This document shows, piece by piece, positions 11,666 through 23,149 of a DNA stretch of 64,000 nucleotides. The notes beneath the pieces are model-generated. The model was not told the origin of the DNA and made no database searches. It saw nothing but the letters and a program-made list of their open reading frames with translations. The stretch's first letter is position 1, and each line of letters opens with the position of its first letter. This DNA is from Raphanus sativus. Its lineage: Eukaryota; Streptophyta; Magnoliopsida; Brassicales; Brassicaceae. The stretch lies in assembly GCF_000801105.2 (NCBI RefSeq), contig NC_079517.1:17803579-17867578 (forward strand), written 5' to 3'. The translations under genes and the position numbers were made by a program.

Positions 11666-14600
11666 AGACAATGTCCCACTTTGATAATTAGAAAGAATTT
11701 AAATATTATAAGAGATGAACAAATCCAATTATTTACAAAAAAAATTATGTTGAAAATCCATATAACTTAACCATATATTTCATTTTATGATTTTTGGTTT
11801 TGCTAAAAACACAAATCCAAATAGAAAAAAAATTGTTTGAAGGATTTGCAGCTATATAACTTTCAATTTTACAGATTTGAACGGAAAAAAATATTTTTGA
11901 AGTTTTGACCCTACACTAAAATATTGATGTTTAACAGGAAAAAAAATTATCTAATAGAGTCCAACCCTATCAAACCCTTTACTTTTTAAACCCAGCTTAA
12001 AAATGGCCCTAGATATTTTTTCTTTCATCAACTTAAAACAGACTCAACTGGATTCTGTAAACTAAAACGGTAACTCTGCATCCATGTGAACAACGAAAGA
12101 CAGTTACTTTCTAACACCTCGTGCTAGGCTGTCTGCCCTCATATTCTGCATTAGTAGTCCTAAATACTTTAAAGGGGTTTATTGGCAAATGAATTCTCAT
12201 CAACTTTGAAAATTTTGAGATTTTATTGTTACTAGTTTATTGATTATAACAATGTTTGTAAAATCTCTTGTTATTGATTTAAGAATTTTCAAAATCCATT
12301 AAAATCTCTTGTTATTCAAAAAGTTTAGTTATTGTTGATTCTTCAATTCTAAATAAGTCTATTATTATTGGGATATGAACTTTCTCTATTTTTCCTCATA
12401 AGACATGATTTTCAAAATATCATTTGTATTCATGAGATTTTTTGAAAAATATGTGATAAAAAATTCTAGAAAACAAAATAATAATTTTTGACAAATATTG
12501 TTTGCACTTTCAACCCTAATTATATACCAATGTATAATTATATTTTATTGTTTTATCATTAAATAAAAAAAAATTATATACTATTCGAATTATATATTTT
12601 TGAATTCAAAATTTTTATATTTTTGAGATTCTTTTTGACCTTTTTATTTTATGCAATTTGTTTTAAAATATTTTACAAAAAAAAAGTTAAAAGTTTATTT
12701 TGAAATTCCAAAATTCTTTTTGGAACTATTTTTTAAGTTTAGGTATTTATTTATTTATTTTTAAAATTTATTTTAAATTCTAGAATTTCTTAACCATATA
12801 TTAAATTTATAAAATGAATGATAGAAAAAATAACATAATAAAATTACAATTTAAAAAAAAATCATGATCAAAATTTGTAAGTCAGTGAATATATATTTTC
12901 TTAATCACATAAATTTAAAAATTCATCAGCTTTTAAAATTCACAAATTTTACACAAATTTATCTTCCAATAAACCTCCCTAAGAATAGTGGATTAAGGTA
13001 AGAGCTTTTAAATTATTTGTATGGACCGGGTTAATTAACCTCGTGCTAGGCTGTCTGCTCTCATATTCTTCATTAGTAGCCCTAAATACTTTAAGGGGGT
13101 TTATTGGCAAATGAATTCTCATCAACTTTGAAAATTTTGAGATTTTATTGTTATTAGTTTATTGATTATAACAATGTTTGTAAAATCTTTTGTTATTGGT
13201 TTAAGAATTTTCAGAATCCATTAAAATCTCTTGTTCTTCAATTCTAAATAAGTCTATTGTTATTGGGATATGAATTTTCTCTATTTTTCCTCATAAGACA
13301 TGATTTTCAAAATATCATTTGTATTCATGAGATTTTTAATAAAATATGTGATAAAAAATTCTAGAAAACAAAACAATAATTTTTTGACAAATATTGTTTG
13401 CACTTTCAACCCAAATTATAAATCATGATATATAACTAATTTTTGAATGTATAATTATATTTTATTGTTTTATCATTAAATAAAAATAAAAAATTATATA
13501 CTTTTCGAATTATATATTTTTGAATTCAAATTTTTTATATTTTTTGATATTATTTTTGACTTTTTTCATTTTATACAATTTTTAAAAAATAATTTACAAA
13601 AAAATTAAAGGTTTATTTTGAAATTCCAAAATTCTTTTTGGAACTATTTTTTTAAGTTTAGGTATTTATTTATTTATTTTTAAAATTTATTTTAAATTCT
13701 AGAATTTCTTAACCATATATTAAATTTACAAAATGAATGATAGAAAAAATAACATAAATTAATAAAATTACAATTTAAAAAAAATCATGATCAAAATTTG
13801 AATATATATTTTCTTAGTCCACATAAATTTAAAAATTCATCAGCTTTTAAAATTCACAAATTTTACACAAATTTATCTTCCAATAAACCTCCCTAAGAAT
13901 AGTGGATTAAGGTAAGTGTTTTTAAATTATTTGTATGGACCGGGTTAATTAACCCTAAATCTCATAGCCATATACTGTATGATACTATATTTCCATTTAT
14001 TATACAATAAAATAAGACCCATATATTAAAGCCTCTTTACATAATTTACTTAAAGAAATTAAAGAAATAAAGTTTTCACTAAACATCTGCTTTGTGATTC
14101 CATTAGTTACCCATGCTGTAAATGTATTCTTTAATGTCATAAATAATGCATCTGATCAAGCATGTGGAAAATAATTTCCGGAAGATAAATAAATCAAAGT
14201 TGAAGAAGTGTGAAATTTGTATTACCTTGTATAGGGAGGTAATGCTTATCTCTAAGGAGAGGGTAAGCAGCAAAAGCACAAAAAGACGCCACACCACTTG
14301 TGGTCAACACCATCCTTCTAATCCCAACCTCTTCCGCTGCAACCTCCGTGGTCTTACCCCAAACAACGTCGGAGACCAAACAACACGCCGTCTCTCCTCC
14401 ACCTACTTCCGCCTTCAAAGAATCACGCAACGGGTCCGCGTAACTTTGTCTCAGCTGACGAATGAAGGTGACGAGGTCCATACCTGAAGCATCTGGCTTA
14501 GATAGAGGGTCTTCTTCTTCTTCGTTGTGGTGATGTATGGTTCGAAAAGTAAAGTTTGGGTAGTGAGTAGGATCAGGAAAGTTGAAAGAGGTGTGAATGA

Positions 14601-14715
14601 TGGTGACGGAGAAGCCACGGTGATGGAGTATTCTAGCGAGTTGGATCATTGGGTTGAAGTGTCCTGGAAACGGTAAGGGGAACATGATTATGCTCCTTTC
14701 TTTTTTGTCGTCCAT
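10613..14715 (-). CDS. UGT76F1: UDP-glycosyltransferase, UGT76F type, two exons
   Basis: This is a family 1 UDP-glucosyltransferase, a cytosolic enzyme that moves glucose from UDP-glucose to a small acceptor. Exon 1 is 14226-14715 and exon 2 is 10613-11514; the donor AAG/GTAATA and acceptor CTCAAG split one Asp codon. The joined frame is intact, 463 residues. Visible features: the N-terminal GHFNPM with catalytic His19, an Asp at about 116 (VSD), and the 44-residue PSPG sugar-donor box at about 336-379 with HCGWNS, the following Glu, and the closing DQ. The start is the first ATG, giving the usual 460-residue length. Family wording ([18 protein letters not shown], ending SYAFAS) fits Arabidopsis UGT76F1/F2 rather than UGT76B or C; F1 versus F2 is uncertain. 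Arabidopsis UGT76F1 is reported to glucosylate indole-3-pyruvate. The 2.7-kb intron and a Helitron about 200 bp upstream are unusual. Confidence 0.88.
12046..12150 (-). pseudogene. LINE 3' remnant in UGT intron
   Basis: The minus strand matches the end of the RNase H region of the LINE at 8886-9624: the same order of words (CTCTGCATCCATGTGAA, then an AAAGAC word, then GCTAGGCTGTCTGCCCTC). It is short and decayed. Confidence 0.6.
12173..12979. mobile_element. MITE, PIF/Harbinger-like, copy A
   Basis: The terminal repeats are (G/A)GGGGTTTATTGG and CCAATAAACCTCCC, with TAA outside both ends (12170-12172 and 12980-12982). About 807 bp, very AT-rich, no coding potential. Confidence 0.7.
13095..13893. 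mobile_element. MITE, PIF/Harbinger-like, copy B
   Basis: The same element as at 12173-12979, with a cleaner left end (GGGGGTTTATTGG) and TAA outside both ends (13092-13094 and 13894-13896). It arose from the tandem duplication rather than a second insertion. Confidence 0.7.
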
Positions 14716-14918
14716 TATTATCTTTTCTTGTTATTGGAGAGTTGAGGGTATTTTGTTTGCTGTTGATGTGGTTTTAAACTTCTAGTACGCCGCCGAGAAC
14801 CACTTGGGCAAGTTGGTGTGCTACCTTCGTATCCTACTCGAACACGACTCGAACTTTTGATAGTGTGATTACATGGGGCAGTGGACCCCGACCAAAAAAT
14901 ACAATATATGATAATATA

Positions 14919-16071
14919 TCTATCTTATTAAATCAGAAACATTACGACTTCTTCTATGTAGATTTTAAAGGTGGACCTCATATTTTTAAATTAAATGTCT
15001 CATTCCTTATACATAATATGTACCATAGTCCAACTTTGCATTGATGTATTTCCTTAAATACAATTCTTTTTTTTTTCCATATTCCATATATAGTTTTACA
15101 TTTATTACATGTCGATTTAAATAAGATAGATACTAAGAATACTAAATATTAATCTTACTAGAATTATCCTATACAATTCATTTTAAATTGATCAGTATAC
15201 TTCATTGGCCATATTGATTTTATTAGTACGAATAACATTAGGTAGATAAATCATACACATACATAAAGATTTGACTATTTTTTTAACTACCTTGGGCCTA
15301 ATCTACTTTCTAAAACAAATAACACATAGCTTTATATATTATATAGAATATAGTAATATTGTATAGTATTATACTTATACAATAATACTAAAAACAAACC
15401 AAACTGAAATATAATATATATCAAAAATGCTTTGAACCATTACAGACAAAATATATTAGACCTCAGTGATAAAATTCAATTTCAAATTATGTAATAGTTA
15501 TTTTAAAAAATTAGACTTCGTAATGTACAAAAACATAATTTTTTATATCAAATTTTGTGTTACAATAAAAAGACATAACTCGCGCTTGCAAAATATTATT
15601 TTTACATACGAAAGACAGTTTTGGTATTGTTCTTTAAACAGAAAATTGAATTATACAAACTCGATACTACATAAAACTAAACAATACAGAATACATTTTA
15701 AAAATAAAACCCGTGCGAGTGCGCATGGCCTTTGCAAAAATCGTAGATATGTTTATATAATATATAAATATATTATGTTACATATATTTTCATATAAATA
15801 ATACCCCAATGTAAGTTTTGTATGATAAATATTGAAAATACAAAATATAGCACTATATATTTAAAATAATATATAAAAAATCTACTTTACATTATCATAA
15901 ATTTTAAAAATCAAATTTAGTAATTAAACACATTACTTATTTAAACACATTAGTACACATTGTTATTTATCAAAATTTTATATTAATACACTTGCAATCA
16001 TGTATAATGTTTAGTATAAATAAAGATAAAAAAAGTTTGATTCCCGCTCGGTCGAGCGGGTCATGATCTAG
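14919..16071 (+). mobile_element. Non-autonomous Helitron upstream of UGT
   Basis: It begins TCTATCTTATTAAATCAG after an A. It ends with an 18-bp hairpin (16043-16060, CCCGCTC/GAGCGGG) and GATCTAG followed by T. It carries no Rep/helicase frame. It leaves only about 203 bp of original sequence upstream of the UGT start codon, so it forms the distal promoter. Confidence 0.82.
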
Positions 16072-16649
16072 TCTATGGTTATTAGAGCACTCTTGTCGCT
16101 AAATAATATCTTGTTTAGAATGTTCTTTTTTCTCGTGACAAAAAAAAAAGAAAAAAAAATGTATTTTTCTTTTTGACACTGAAATTATATTCAACTTGAA
16201 AGATACAGGGAGAGATTCATGATTTCAAGAATACAACAAAAGATAGAAGAAGATAACCCCATCTAATCCCTATGTTAACACAAAAGCCAACAGACAAATG
16301 TAAGTCTTTGGAAACGAAAGTCAAAGAATATACACATATTCCCGGAAGCTAAACTAAACAAACTATCCGATAAAGCAACACAATAAAACATTATCAAATA
16401 TCAATAACTAGACACCCAAGATAAGAGCTGAGACGAAGAGGAAAAGAGAAACCAGAGTTTGTGCCTAGTGTTTAACTTGAGGGCAAAAAGCCAAAACAAA
16501 ACTGAACAGTGTATTCAACTAGAAAGTTGAGGTTATTTGTATTAATATGAAAAATTCACTCTTATTCAAATATAGATTTTAAAAAATACTTTAAAATCTA
16601 ATGTTATTGAACTTGTCAATTCATAAAAACACTTTGAAATCCAATGTTA
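16072..16649. other. Intergenic, no gene seen
   Basis: A moderately AT-rich stretch with no recognisable frame. The part from about 16520 repeats words such as AAAATCTAATGTTATT, which recur near 39840, so it is probably old transposon sequence. Confidence 0.4.
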
Positions 16650-17390
16650 TTAGGAGTTTCATATGCCATGCGCAGATATAAAAATTTTAAAAATATTTTT
16701 ATATAAATAAATTTTCAATTTTGAGTATTTAAATTTAAATTTTATTAGTAAAAAGTAACACCATAATGTAATTTTTCTAATTTGATTTATTCAAGTTTAC
16801 TTTAACTTTTTAATTTTATTTTATTTAAATTGTAATAATAATAACTAAAAATTTATAGAGTTATTTTATTCATACTATACTTTATTCAGTTAACTTTTAT
16901 TTTAAATTAGTTCTAAAAATATATACATTAGTATAAATAACATATATACGTTGATAAATATATAATTATAACTACACTTGTTTTGATAATAAAAATATGA
17001 TTCATAAATTGATGAAGAAAATAAATTCGTAATTATTATTTATATATATATTATATTATTTTAATAATATAGAAAAGTTATTAGTATTACCATATTTCTA
17101 AAATCTTACCAAAATGGATACTTGTAAAAAAAAAATATTTTTGATATAAAATTTATTAGTTATTACTATATTACGAAACTTTGCTAAACATATGTCCATA
17201 TATAGAAAATAGTCATTACCGTATTTAAGAAATTTTACCAAAAACATAAATCTTAATATAGAAAATTTTACATGTCACATTAGATCGATGTCATGTCATA
17301 TTTTTTTTAAGTCATGTCATCATTTTTTTGTTGAGAGTAATTGTAGTGATGATACATGTACAAACCACTTCTCAAATATAGTCTAGGGGA
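16650..17390 (-). mobile_element. Helitron of the TCCCCTAGACT type, diverged
   Basis: The minus-strand 5' end at 17390 reads TCCCCTAGACTATATTTGAG, as in the copy at 35601-36861. The 3' end is decayed: TTAG replaces CTAG and only part of the GCGCATGGC hairpin is left. AT-rich and non-coding. Confidence 0.6.
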
Positions 17391-17745
17391 TTGAATAAAA
17401 TGTAAATTGAAGATTTTTAAGTGTTTTAATTGTTTTTAAAATGTTTGAGAGGGGTTTCTGAATAATAGAAAGTTAAAATTCAAATCCTATAGTTTCAGAT
17501 GAAATTATAGAGTTGTTTAGGAATGACAATTGGACCGCAGCCCGCGGGCATGGCCCCTAGAAGACCCATACGGGGCGGATTTGGGTAGAGATATTATAAG
17601 CCCATTTGTGAGCGGGTCTCGGGGATTAAGTCTCATGCGGGTTGGGCCTTTGCGGCTTGGACCATGGTGGGTCTTGCGGGGCAGAGAGAACCTGCACCAC
17701 TTCCTCTTTTGTTGTGTCTACACCTGGAAAAAAAAAGGACGAAAA

Positions 17746-17941
17746 CCGGGGCTTATAGCTCAGTTGGTAAAGGGTTCACAGCTGTGAGTTCCCCCATCTG
17801 GGTTCGAATTCCGGCCACTGGGGAATTAACATTTCGGCATCGCCAGGAACAGAGGACCGACATGTGGCAACACGTGACTAGTCTGGACCACTTCGGTGGG
17901 GCCAGGATACCTCTGTATAATTCAAAAAAAAAAAAAAAAAA
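17746..17941 (+). mobile_element. tRNA-derived SINE, full length
   Basis: It has a tRNA-like head with an A box TAGCTCAGTTGG (17756-17767) and a B box GGTTCGAATTCC (from 17801). A SINE body with GGACCGACATGTGG follows, then a poly-A of about 18. The flanks repeat AAAAAGGACGAAAA (before 17746 and from about 17937), a clear target duplication. About 190 bp, consistent with Brassicaceae SINEs. A 5'-truncated relative is at 24348-24506. Confidence 0.88.
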
Positions 17942-18493
17942 GGACGAAAATGGCGATTCATGTTCTCCACGACTCCACCGACGAGCACCAGAGGAGCATC
18001 ACCACCAACCGGTTCTTCTTCTCCTCGACTAAGGCCACCACCAGAGCTTCTCTCCTTCGTTAAACCACCAGTTTAGCTTCTCTCCGTCTTCTTTCCACCA
18101 CCATAGCTTCTGTTTTCTTGGAGATCCCACCACCGGAGGTCCGGAGCGGAGGTGGATTCTTCGTTGCCATCTCAACTTACTTAGAAACCTCGTACAGAAA
18201 CTCTTTCGTTTAAGACTGCAGGTCCGTGATTTCTTCAGCTAAAAGATTGTATTTTGATATTCATACGAGTAATCACATGACTTTCATATTCATACGAGTA
18301 TTTGAACTCACATCAGCAAACTAAAAAAATTATAAATTAAACAACTTCTGCCTTAAATTAAACACACCGCATCATATGAGTATTTCAAGGTGGTCTCTTG
18401 TTTATATGATACAAGTTATACACACAGCAAACTAAAAATTACAACATATATGATGATTTTTTCGTGATGTTAGTTTTAATGTGAACAGGGGAG

Positions 18494-18800
18494 ATGGGAA
18501 GAAGCATGTGTGATCGTAAAAATTCTGATCTTCTTACACCCTTCTCCAAGAAACCATCAAATAGCAACAATCAAGATGGTAAAATCTCCTCACCTTTTAC
18601 TTTATCACTTCTTATCATCATGTTTGCTGCAAATATAACCATTATGAGAATGTTCAAGTTTCAAGAAGCTTTAGTTGAAATATATGAACCTGCTATCTTC
18701 TATGTGGGTGACAGTGACAGTGGCAATGTAGGAAGAAGGTTCATTAAAGTGGGGGATTGCTTCAAACGTAAGCATGTGGAAACATCATCTTCTCACCACA
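18494..18800 (+). pseudogene. Captured gene fragment in hAT-like element
   Basis: An open frame starts MGRSMCDRKNSDLL, has one hydrophobic stretch (LSLLIIMFAANITI, about residues 38-51) and continues with FYVGDSDSGNVG. This looks like the start of a type II membrane protein. The frame then runs into the element's GC-rich arm, so the downstream residues (from about 18820) are not genuine. An A of ATG in good context and a preceding pyrimidine-rich tract suggest it was copied from a real gene 5' region. I do not recognise the family. Confidence 0.4.
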
Positions 18801-19059
18801 ACGAAACATCATCCTTTCATACCCGCGGTCCGGACCGCAAAGTCCTATGTAGTAAGCGGGGCGGGTTTGGGAACCGCGGGTCACGGCGGGCTGACCCGCA
18901 AAGATCACCCGGAGATAGAGACCACAGCGGGGCGGGCCAAGGCGGGGCGGGTGGTAGCAATTGCCATTTCTAGAGTTGTTTAATAAAAATCACACCAAAT
19001 TTTCAGATTCTCCTGCAATCATTTAAAAACTCAATAAAAATCAAATCACTTCAAATTTC

Positions 19060-19480
19060 AGATTCAATGCACCCCCTTAGAAGATGAGCTACACAACCTT
19101 GACTCTTTATTTTTCTCCAAAAAGATATAAGAGCCCTTGAGATCGAAAGCAAGGAAATCAAATCCAGGCAGACGAGGAAAGAACCGGCGAACCTAGCGAC
19201 TTCCCACAACTTGAGGATAAGATCCAAGTTCCATAACGATGGATTAGAGCAATAAAATATCAACGATCGACCCCATCACTAAACCAGTAGAACCAAAACC
19301 AAGATAAATCACTCCTCTTACCCCCATAATCTTCACCACTTGAAACAAAAACATGCATGGCACAAATAAAGAAGAAACAGATGAAAGCAACCAAAGACGA
19401 ATCGAAACCGTTGTTGCGGTTAGTGTGTATAAAAAGCAACGGCGGTCCATATATGTTATGGGCCACACTTAGAATTTGGG
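19060..19480 (-). pseudogene. Possible stranded promoter and 5' end of a gene
   Basis: On the minus strand a TTTTTATACACACT TATA-like site and a TGGGCC box lie near 19430-19475. They are followed by a leader with a possible GGTAAGAGG splice donor, and short frames (19051-19263, 19244-19468) that lead nowhere. Base composition is clearly less AT-rich than the surroundings. A Helitron begins just to its right at 19508. This may be a gene front end left after rearrangement, or old transposon cargo. Confidence 0.3.
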
Positions 19481-19507
19481 ATTCAGCTGTGTAAAAAAAT
19501 TAATTAA

Positions 19508-20796
19508 TCTAATCTATTAAAAGTGAAGTACAAATAAAAATTAACCCTTAAACTTGCATAATATTTACAATCATATGCCACTGAATTAATTAATAAATAT
19601 AATTTAAGTATTTATTGTATTTTCCTTAAATGACTAATATTAAAACTACTACTTGCTATATTCTAGCTAACCAACAAACTTACCATATTTTGATATTCTA
19701 TGCAATTAATTAAAAATAAATTTCTATTATTGTTATTATTTTTATGTTGTAATTAAAAATAACATAAATTTTAAATATATTGACATACACACACAAATTA
19801 TTTATTTAAACCAGTATAACAATGTAAAACGTTAGATAGATCAAAAAAGTTGAAGAATGAATAATGGTTACTTACGTTGTTGTTTTAGTACACTCGGTCT
19901 CATTCATTGATGATGATTTAAATTTTGTGAAAATATGTCGTAACTATATGTAATTAGACATATGCAGTAATAATAATTATTATGCAGTTGAATAGAGAAA
20001 AATACAATACTGTTTTAAAATTACATACTTATATTTTACCTTATTTATTAATAATAAATTTATGTATCTATTTAATAAATTTAGAATGCAATATTTTTGA
20101 AAGCTATGTAGTTATATTTTTCATTATTTATTGGTGATATCTAAAAATTAAGAACCAGATAAAAGAGTTATTTACATGATATATAATTAAAATATAAGTT
20201 AGTATGTAAATATATTAGACATATGCATTAATAATAATTGTCACGCAGTTGAATAATTACTAACACTTTTTAAAATTATTCAGGTAAATATAATAATTTA
20301 TAGTTAGTAATATGATTTTCGGTACCCTTTCAAGTATGGATCATTTTTTTAGGTATTAAATTTTTGGAGTTTTAAAATTAGGTTCCGTTCAAGTATTATA
20401 ATTTTTTGGTAACTTTTGAGTCGGATCCTCCTGGTCCGAATGGATTCAATTCCGATGTATTGGAACTTAAAATTGTCCAGATAATTAATCTATCTAAAAT
20501 TTCAAATCTTTTTACCGTAAATAGTTTCAAATAATTTTACCAGAAAAAACCATACTACCCGAGTCAGTTCAGATATTTTGTTTTCAAACTAAAAAAATAA
20601 TCTAAAATTAACAATAACAAAAGAATACATATTATTAGTTTTGGTTCGGATTCAATTATGATGTATAGGAACCTAAAATATTCAAATAACTAATATCATT
20701 TAGTTATATAGTGACATATTTAAAATATATGATACTAATTATAAAAAATCAAAAATCAAAATTAAAACCCGCACGGGTGTGCGGGTCAAGCTCTAG
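19508..20796 (+). mobile_element. Non-autonomous Helitron
   Basis: It starts TCTAATCTATTAAAAGTGAAG (first 18 bases diagnostic) and ends with the hairpin ACCCGCAC/GTGCGGGT (20767-20786) and CTCTAG before T. The internal part includes the words GTATAGGAACCTAAAA shared with the copies ending at 43992 and 60667. No coding capacity. Confidence 0.8.
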
Positions 20797-20942
20797 TAGT
20801 ATCTTAAAGAAAAAAGTTGGATAGATGTTTGGGCCTTAAATTGTTGTTTATCATGTTTCTGCAGCGGGTCACACCTAATAAGAAGAGAATCTACTAAATA
20901 TTACAATAGACAATATTTTCTATAACTAATTATATATTTATA

Positions 20943-22979
20943 CTAGAAGCGAAGCCCCGCGCAAGCGCGGGGATATTGAAAATATGTTACTGAATATAAT
21001 AGCTATAATAGCATGATGTAACATGATGTAATTGAGATCGTGAGATGAACATAGAAACATTAAAAACTAAGTTTCTCTCTACATTGAGCAAGCTTGGAAG
21101 ATGATAATCTAAAAGAGCACAATCATTGGGGCTTTAGTCTACCTCTTCATTGTCCAAGATCAAACAGTCCTTTATCTTCTCACTGAAAAATTTCTGGAAA
21201 CCAACAACGTTAAAATAGTGTTTAACCAAGGTCTCAAGAGCCCAAGATATATGACATGTAAACAAAATAATGTTTAGTGCTATTATTAGCAAGCAACCTA
21301 TTTAGGTGTTCACCTCAGATATGTTTGACTGTTAACCTTTTGATGATGCTTCACTTGGGAGATCAGATGTGGTAGTAAGGAGCCGAAATGCTCAAGGGAT
21401 GCTCGATCTTGTGGAAGTATTTGGAACCAGTAACTTGAACAGCAAGCAGCATAAAGGGCTTAGACTCATGGCCATTAGAACACAAGAGTCGTCAGTTTCA
21501 GTCGTCCGTTTCAGGAATTTTATTGAAGTAAAATGGAGTAAGCTTTGCAGCTGTCCTTACAATTTTGCACTCCCGTGATGGATTCTCTTCTTGCGCAAAC
21601 ATATAACTAAGTATGTTCATAACATGCGGAGCCATCCAAATACGAACCCATCCAAATGGCAGAGCCTAGTTATTTCCTGCCAAACACAATCTCAAAGTGG
21701 CTGCACAATAGGAACCTTCCACCTCGCATCAACATGCTGAATATCTGCTGATATGAATAACCTCGTCCCAGTCCCAAGAGAAATGCAAGTCAAATCACAA
21801 CTTCGATGTCTATATGAAATGTCCAAACAAAGATACATATAAACGATGAATACTAAACTATTAACAAAATACAATTTTACATGAGAATCTCACTCAACAT
21901 ACAATCTAGCAGAGAAGAGACATCCAGATCAGGACAAAGTAAGCAGAACACACCTTGACAGTGGCTGCAAGAACATGGGAAGCGAGTCTTGACGTGCATG
22001 ATCCTACCACTAATCTGTTGTACTCATTCTCAGAGGAAAACTAAAAATAATCAACAACAAAATTAGATTAAAAAGATATTCCCAAGGCATATATGTAAAA
22101 AGCAGATAGGAATGATTGAACTTTTTTTAATTCCCAATAGACACAAAAGCCAAACAAACCTTTTGCAAAGACAAACATCTTCAGATGCAGCAAAAGGTCT
22201 TCTTTTCCAATCTCATCACTAACGCTTACTTGGTTGTGTACCATCTGTAATCAGACTTGCAGTCTTGGTGAACACCTTGAAATCAACTTCTCATTGCCTT
22301 CTTTGCAGACTTGTAGTGAGATGAGAGACAATCTGAAACATATAGCAAAAAAAAAAGTGAAAGTAAATATTTTTTTTATTTTTGTACAATATCTTCTGAT
22401 CAAGGAGAGGTAAAGTGACTCCTATGAATGTACCACGCTTCTTGATGTTTTTAGAGTCCAAAAAATGGAGAAGCCAAGCAGCAATGAACTATGACATCTA
22501 CGGAGGCGGAGAGCTCTGAAGGCTGATTTCCCAACAACAGCATCTGAAGAAGACATTGTAGAAGAATCATTGTATGCTTGATAAAGGAGATTAACAGACA
22601 CTGGTTTAGAAGGTTCATCCAACTCTCAATCCTCTGCAATTTATAGGTCTGACATTAAGGAAACGGAGAGGTCGATAGCTTTTTTGGTTAAATGAAAATA
22701 TCATTTACCGGAGAGATCAAGAGAAATACGTTGAACAATAGAGGAGTCTAAGAGTTTAGAGAGAAGAATTCAATGTTTTTTGGAGTGAATAGCGGAAACG
22801 TGGATTGAAGAGACGAAAAACGACAATGGAACCCTAATGATTAAACCGAGCCGGGCAACAAAATCAAAACGGGAGATAAAACAATGATCAAACCAAACCG
22901 GATGTGGATCCCACAATCATTAAAATAATCTGACGTGTCTGCTCTTAGAAGAGAGAAAACTCAGGCATTATATATATGA
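20943..22979 (-). mobile_element. Helitron carrying host gene fragments
   Basis: The minus-strand 5' end is TCATATATATAATGCCTGAG (22979, preceded by A). The 3' end is a strong hairpin CCCCGCGC/GCGCGGGG (20955-20972) and CTTCTAG before T. The 2-kb body is less AT-rich than its surroundings and has exon-like stretches on the minus strand (see 21950-22640). The ends differ from the TCTATATTATTAAAA type, so this is a separate Helitron family. Confidence 0.7.
21950..22640 (-). pseudogene. Exon-like fragments captured by a Helitron
   Basis: On the minus strand a frame starting MDEPSKPVSVNLLYQAYND (22622) is followed by a separate stretch reading VSDEIGKEDLLLHLK. Then comes a possible intron (GTTTGTTTGG to TTTTTAG), then SSENEYNRLVVGSCTSRLAS, running to a possible donor near 21955. 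The spacing and splice-like borders suggest pieces of one or more host genes. I cannot name the source. Confidence 0.35.
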
Positions 22980-22984
22980 TTTTA

Positions 22985-23149
22985 TCTATACTATTCAAAA
23001 ATATAATATTTTCTATATTCAGAAATAATTAATTGGCTAGTAATGCCGTATTAAAATCCAAATAAAATTGAGACTCAGGTGGTTACTTACAGTTACCAAA
23101 ATTGAGAAATTTTCGATGGTAAGTTATAAAAGATATTATTCCGGTTACT
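22985..23149 (+). mobile_element. Orphan Helitron 5' end
   Basis: TCTATACTATTCAAAAATAT begins at 22985, six bases from the end of the previous Helitron. It has the standard 5' terminal wording but no matching 3' end was found downstream. Confidence 0.4.

Larger units (their letters stand above)
12118..13954. repeat. Tandem duplication, two units of about 920 bp
   Basis: Unit A (12118-13038) and unit B (13039-13954) both start near CTCGTGCTAGGCTGTCTG and end ATGGACCGGGTTAATTAAC. They differ by scattered substitutions and small gaps. Each unit contains a piece of the LINE remnant plus one complete MITE, so the duplication happened after the MITE inserted. Confidence 0.85.
11515..14225 (-). other. 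Transposon-swollen UGT intron
   Basis: The gap between the two UGT exons is 2711 bp; introns at this place in the family are usually about 100 bp. It holds an (AT)n run near 11632-11662, a LINE remnant (12046-12150) and a roughly 920-bp unit present twice in tandem (12118-13954). Both splice sites are still standard GT and AG. Confidence 0.8.
17518..18972. mobile_element. Composite hAT-like element with SINE and gene cargo
   Basis: Fifteen-base inverted ends (TAGGAATGACAATTG and, from the right, TAGAAATGGCAATTG; 13 of 15 match) are flanked by a perfect 8-bp duplication GAGTTGTT (17510-17517 and 18973-18980). Both arms are GC-rich CGGG/CCCGC repeats. Between them lie a SINE (17746-17941) and about 850 bp of gene-like sequence with a membrane-anchor-like frame. 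No transposase is present, so it would have to be moved in trans. Confidence 0.7.

Noticed and set aside
17746..17820. A tRNA gene with good A and B boxes
   Set aside because: It is the head of a SINE: there is no closing acceptor stem, and a SINE body, poly-A and target duplication follow.
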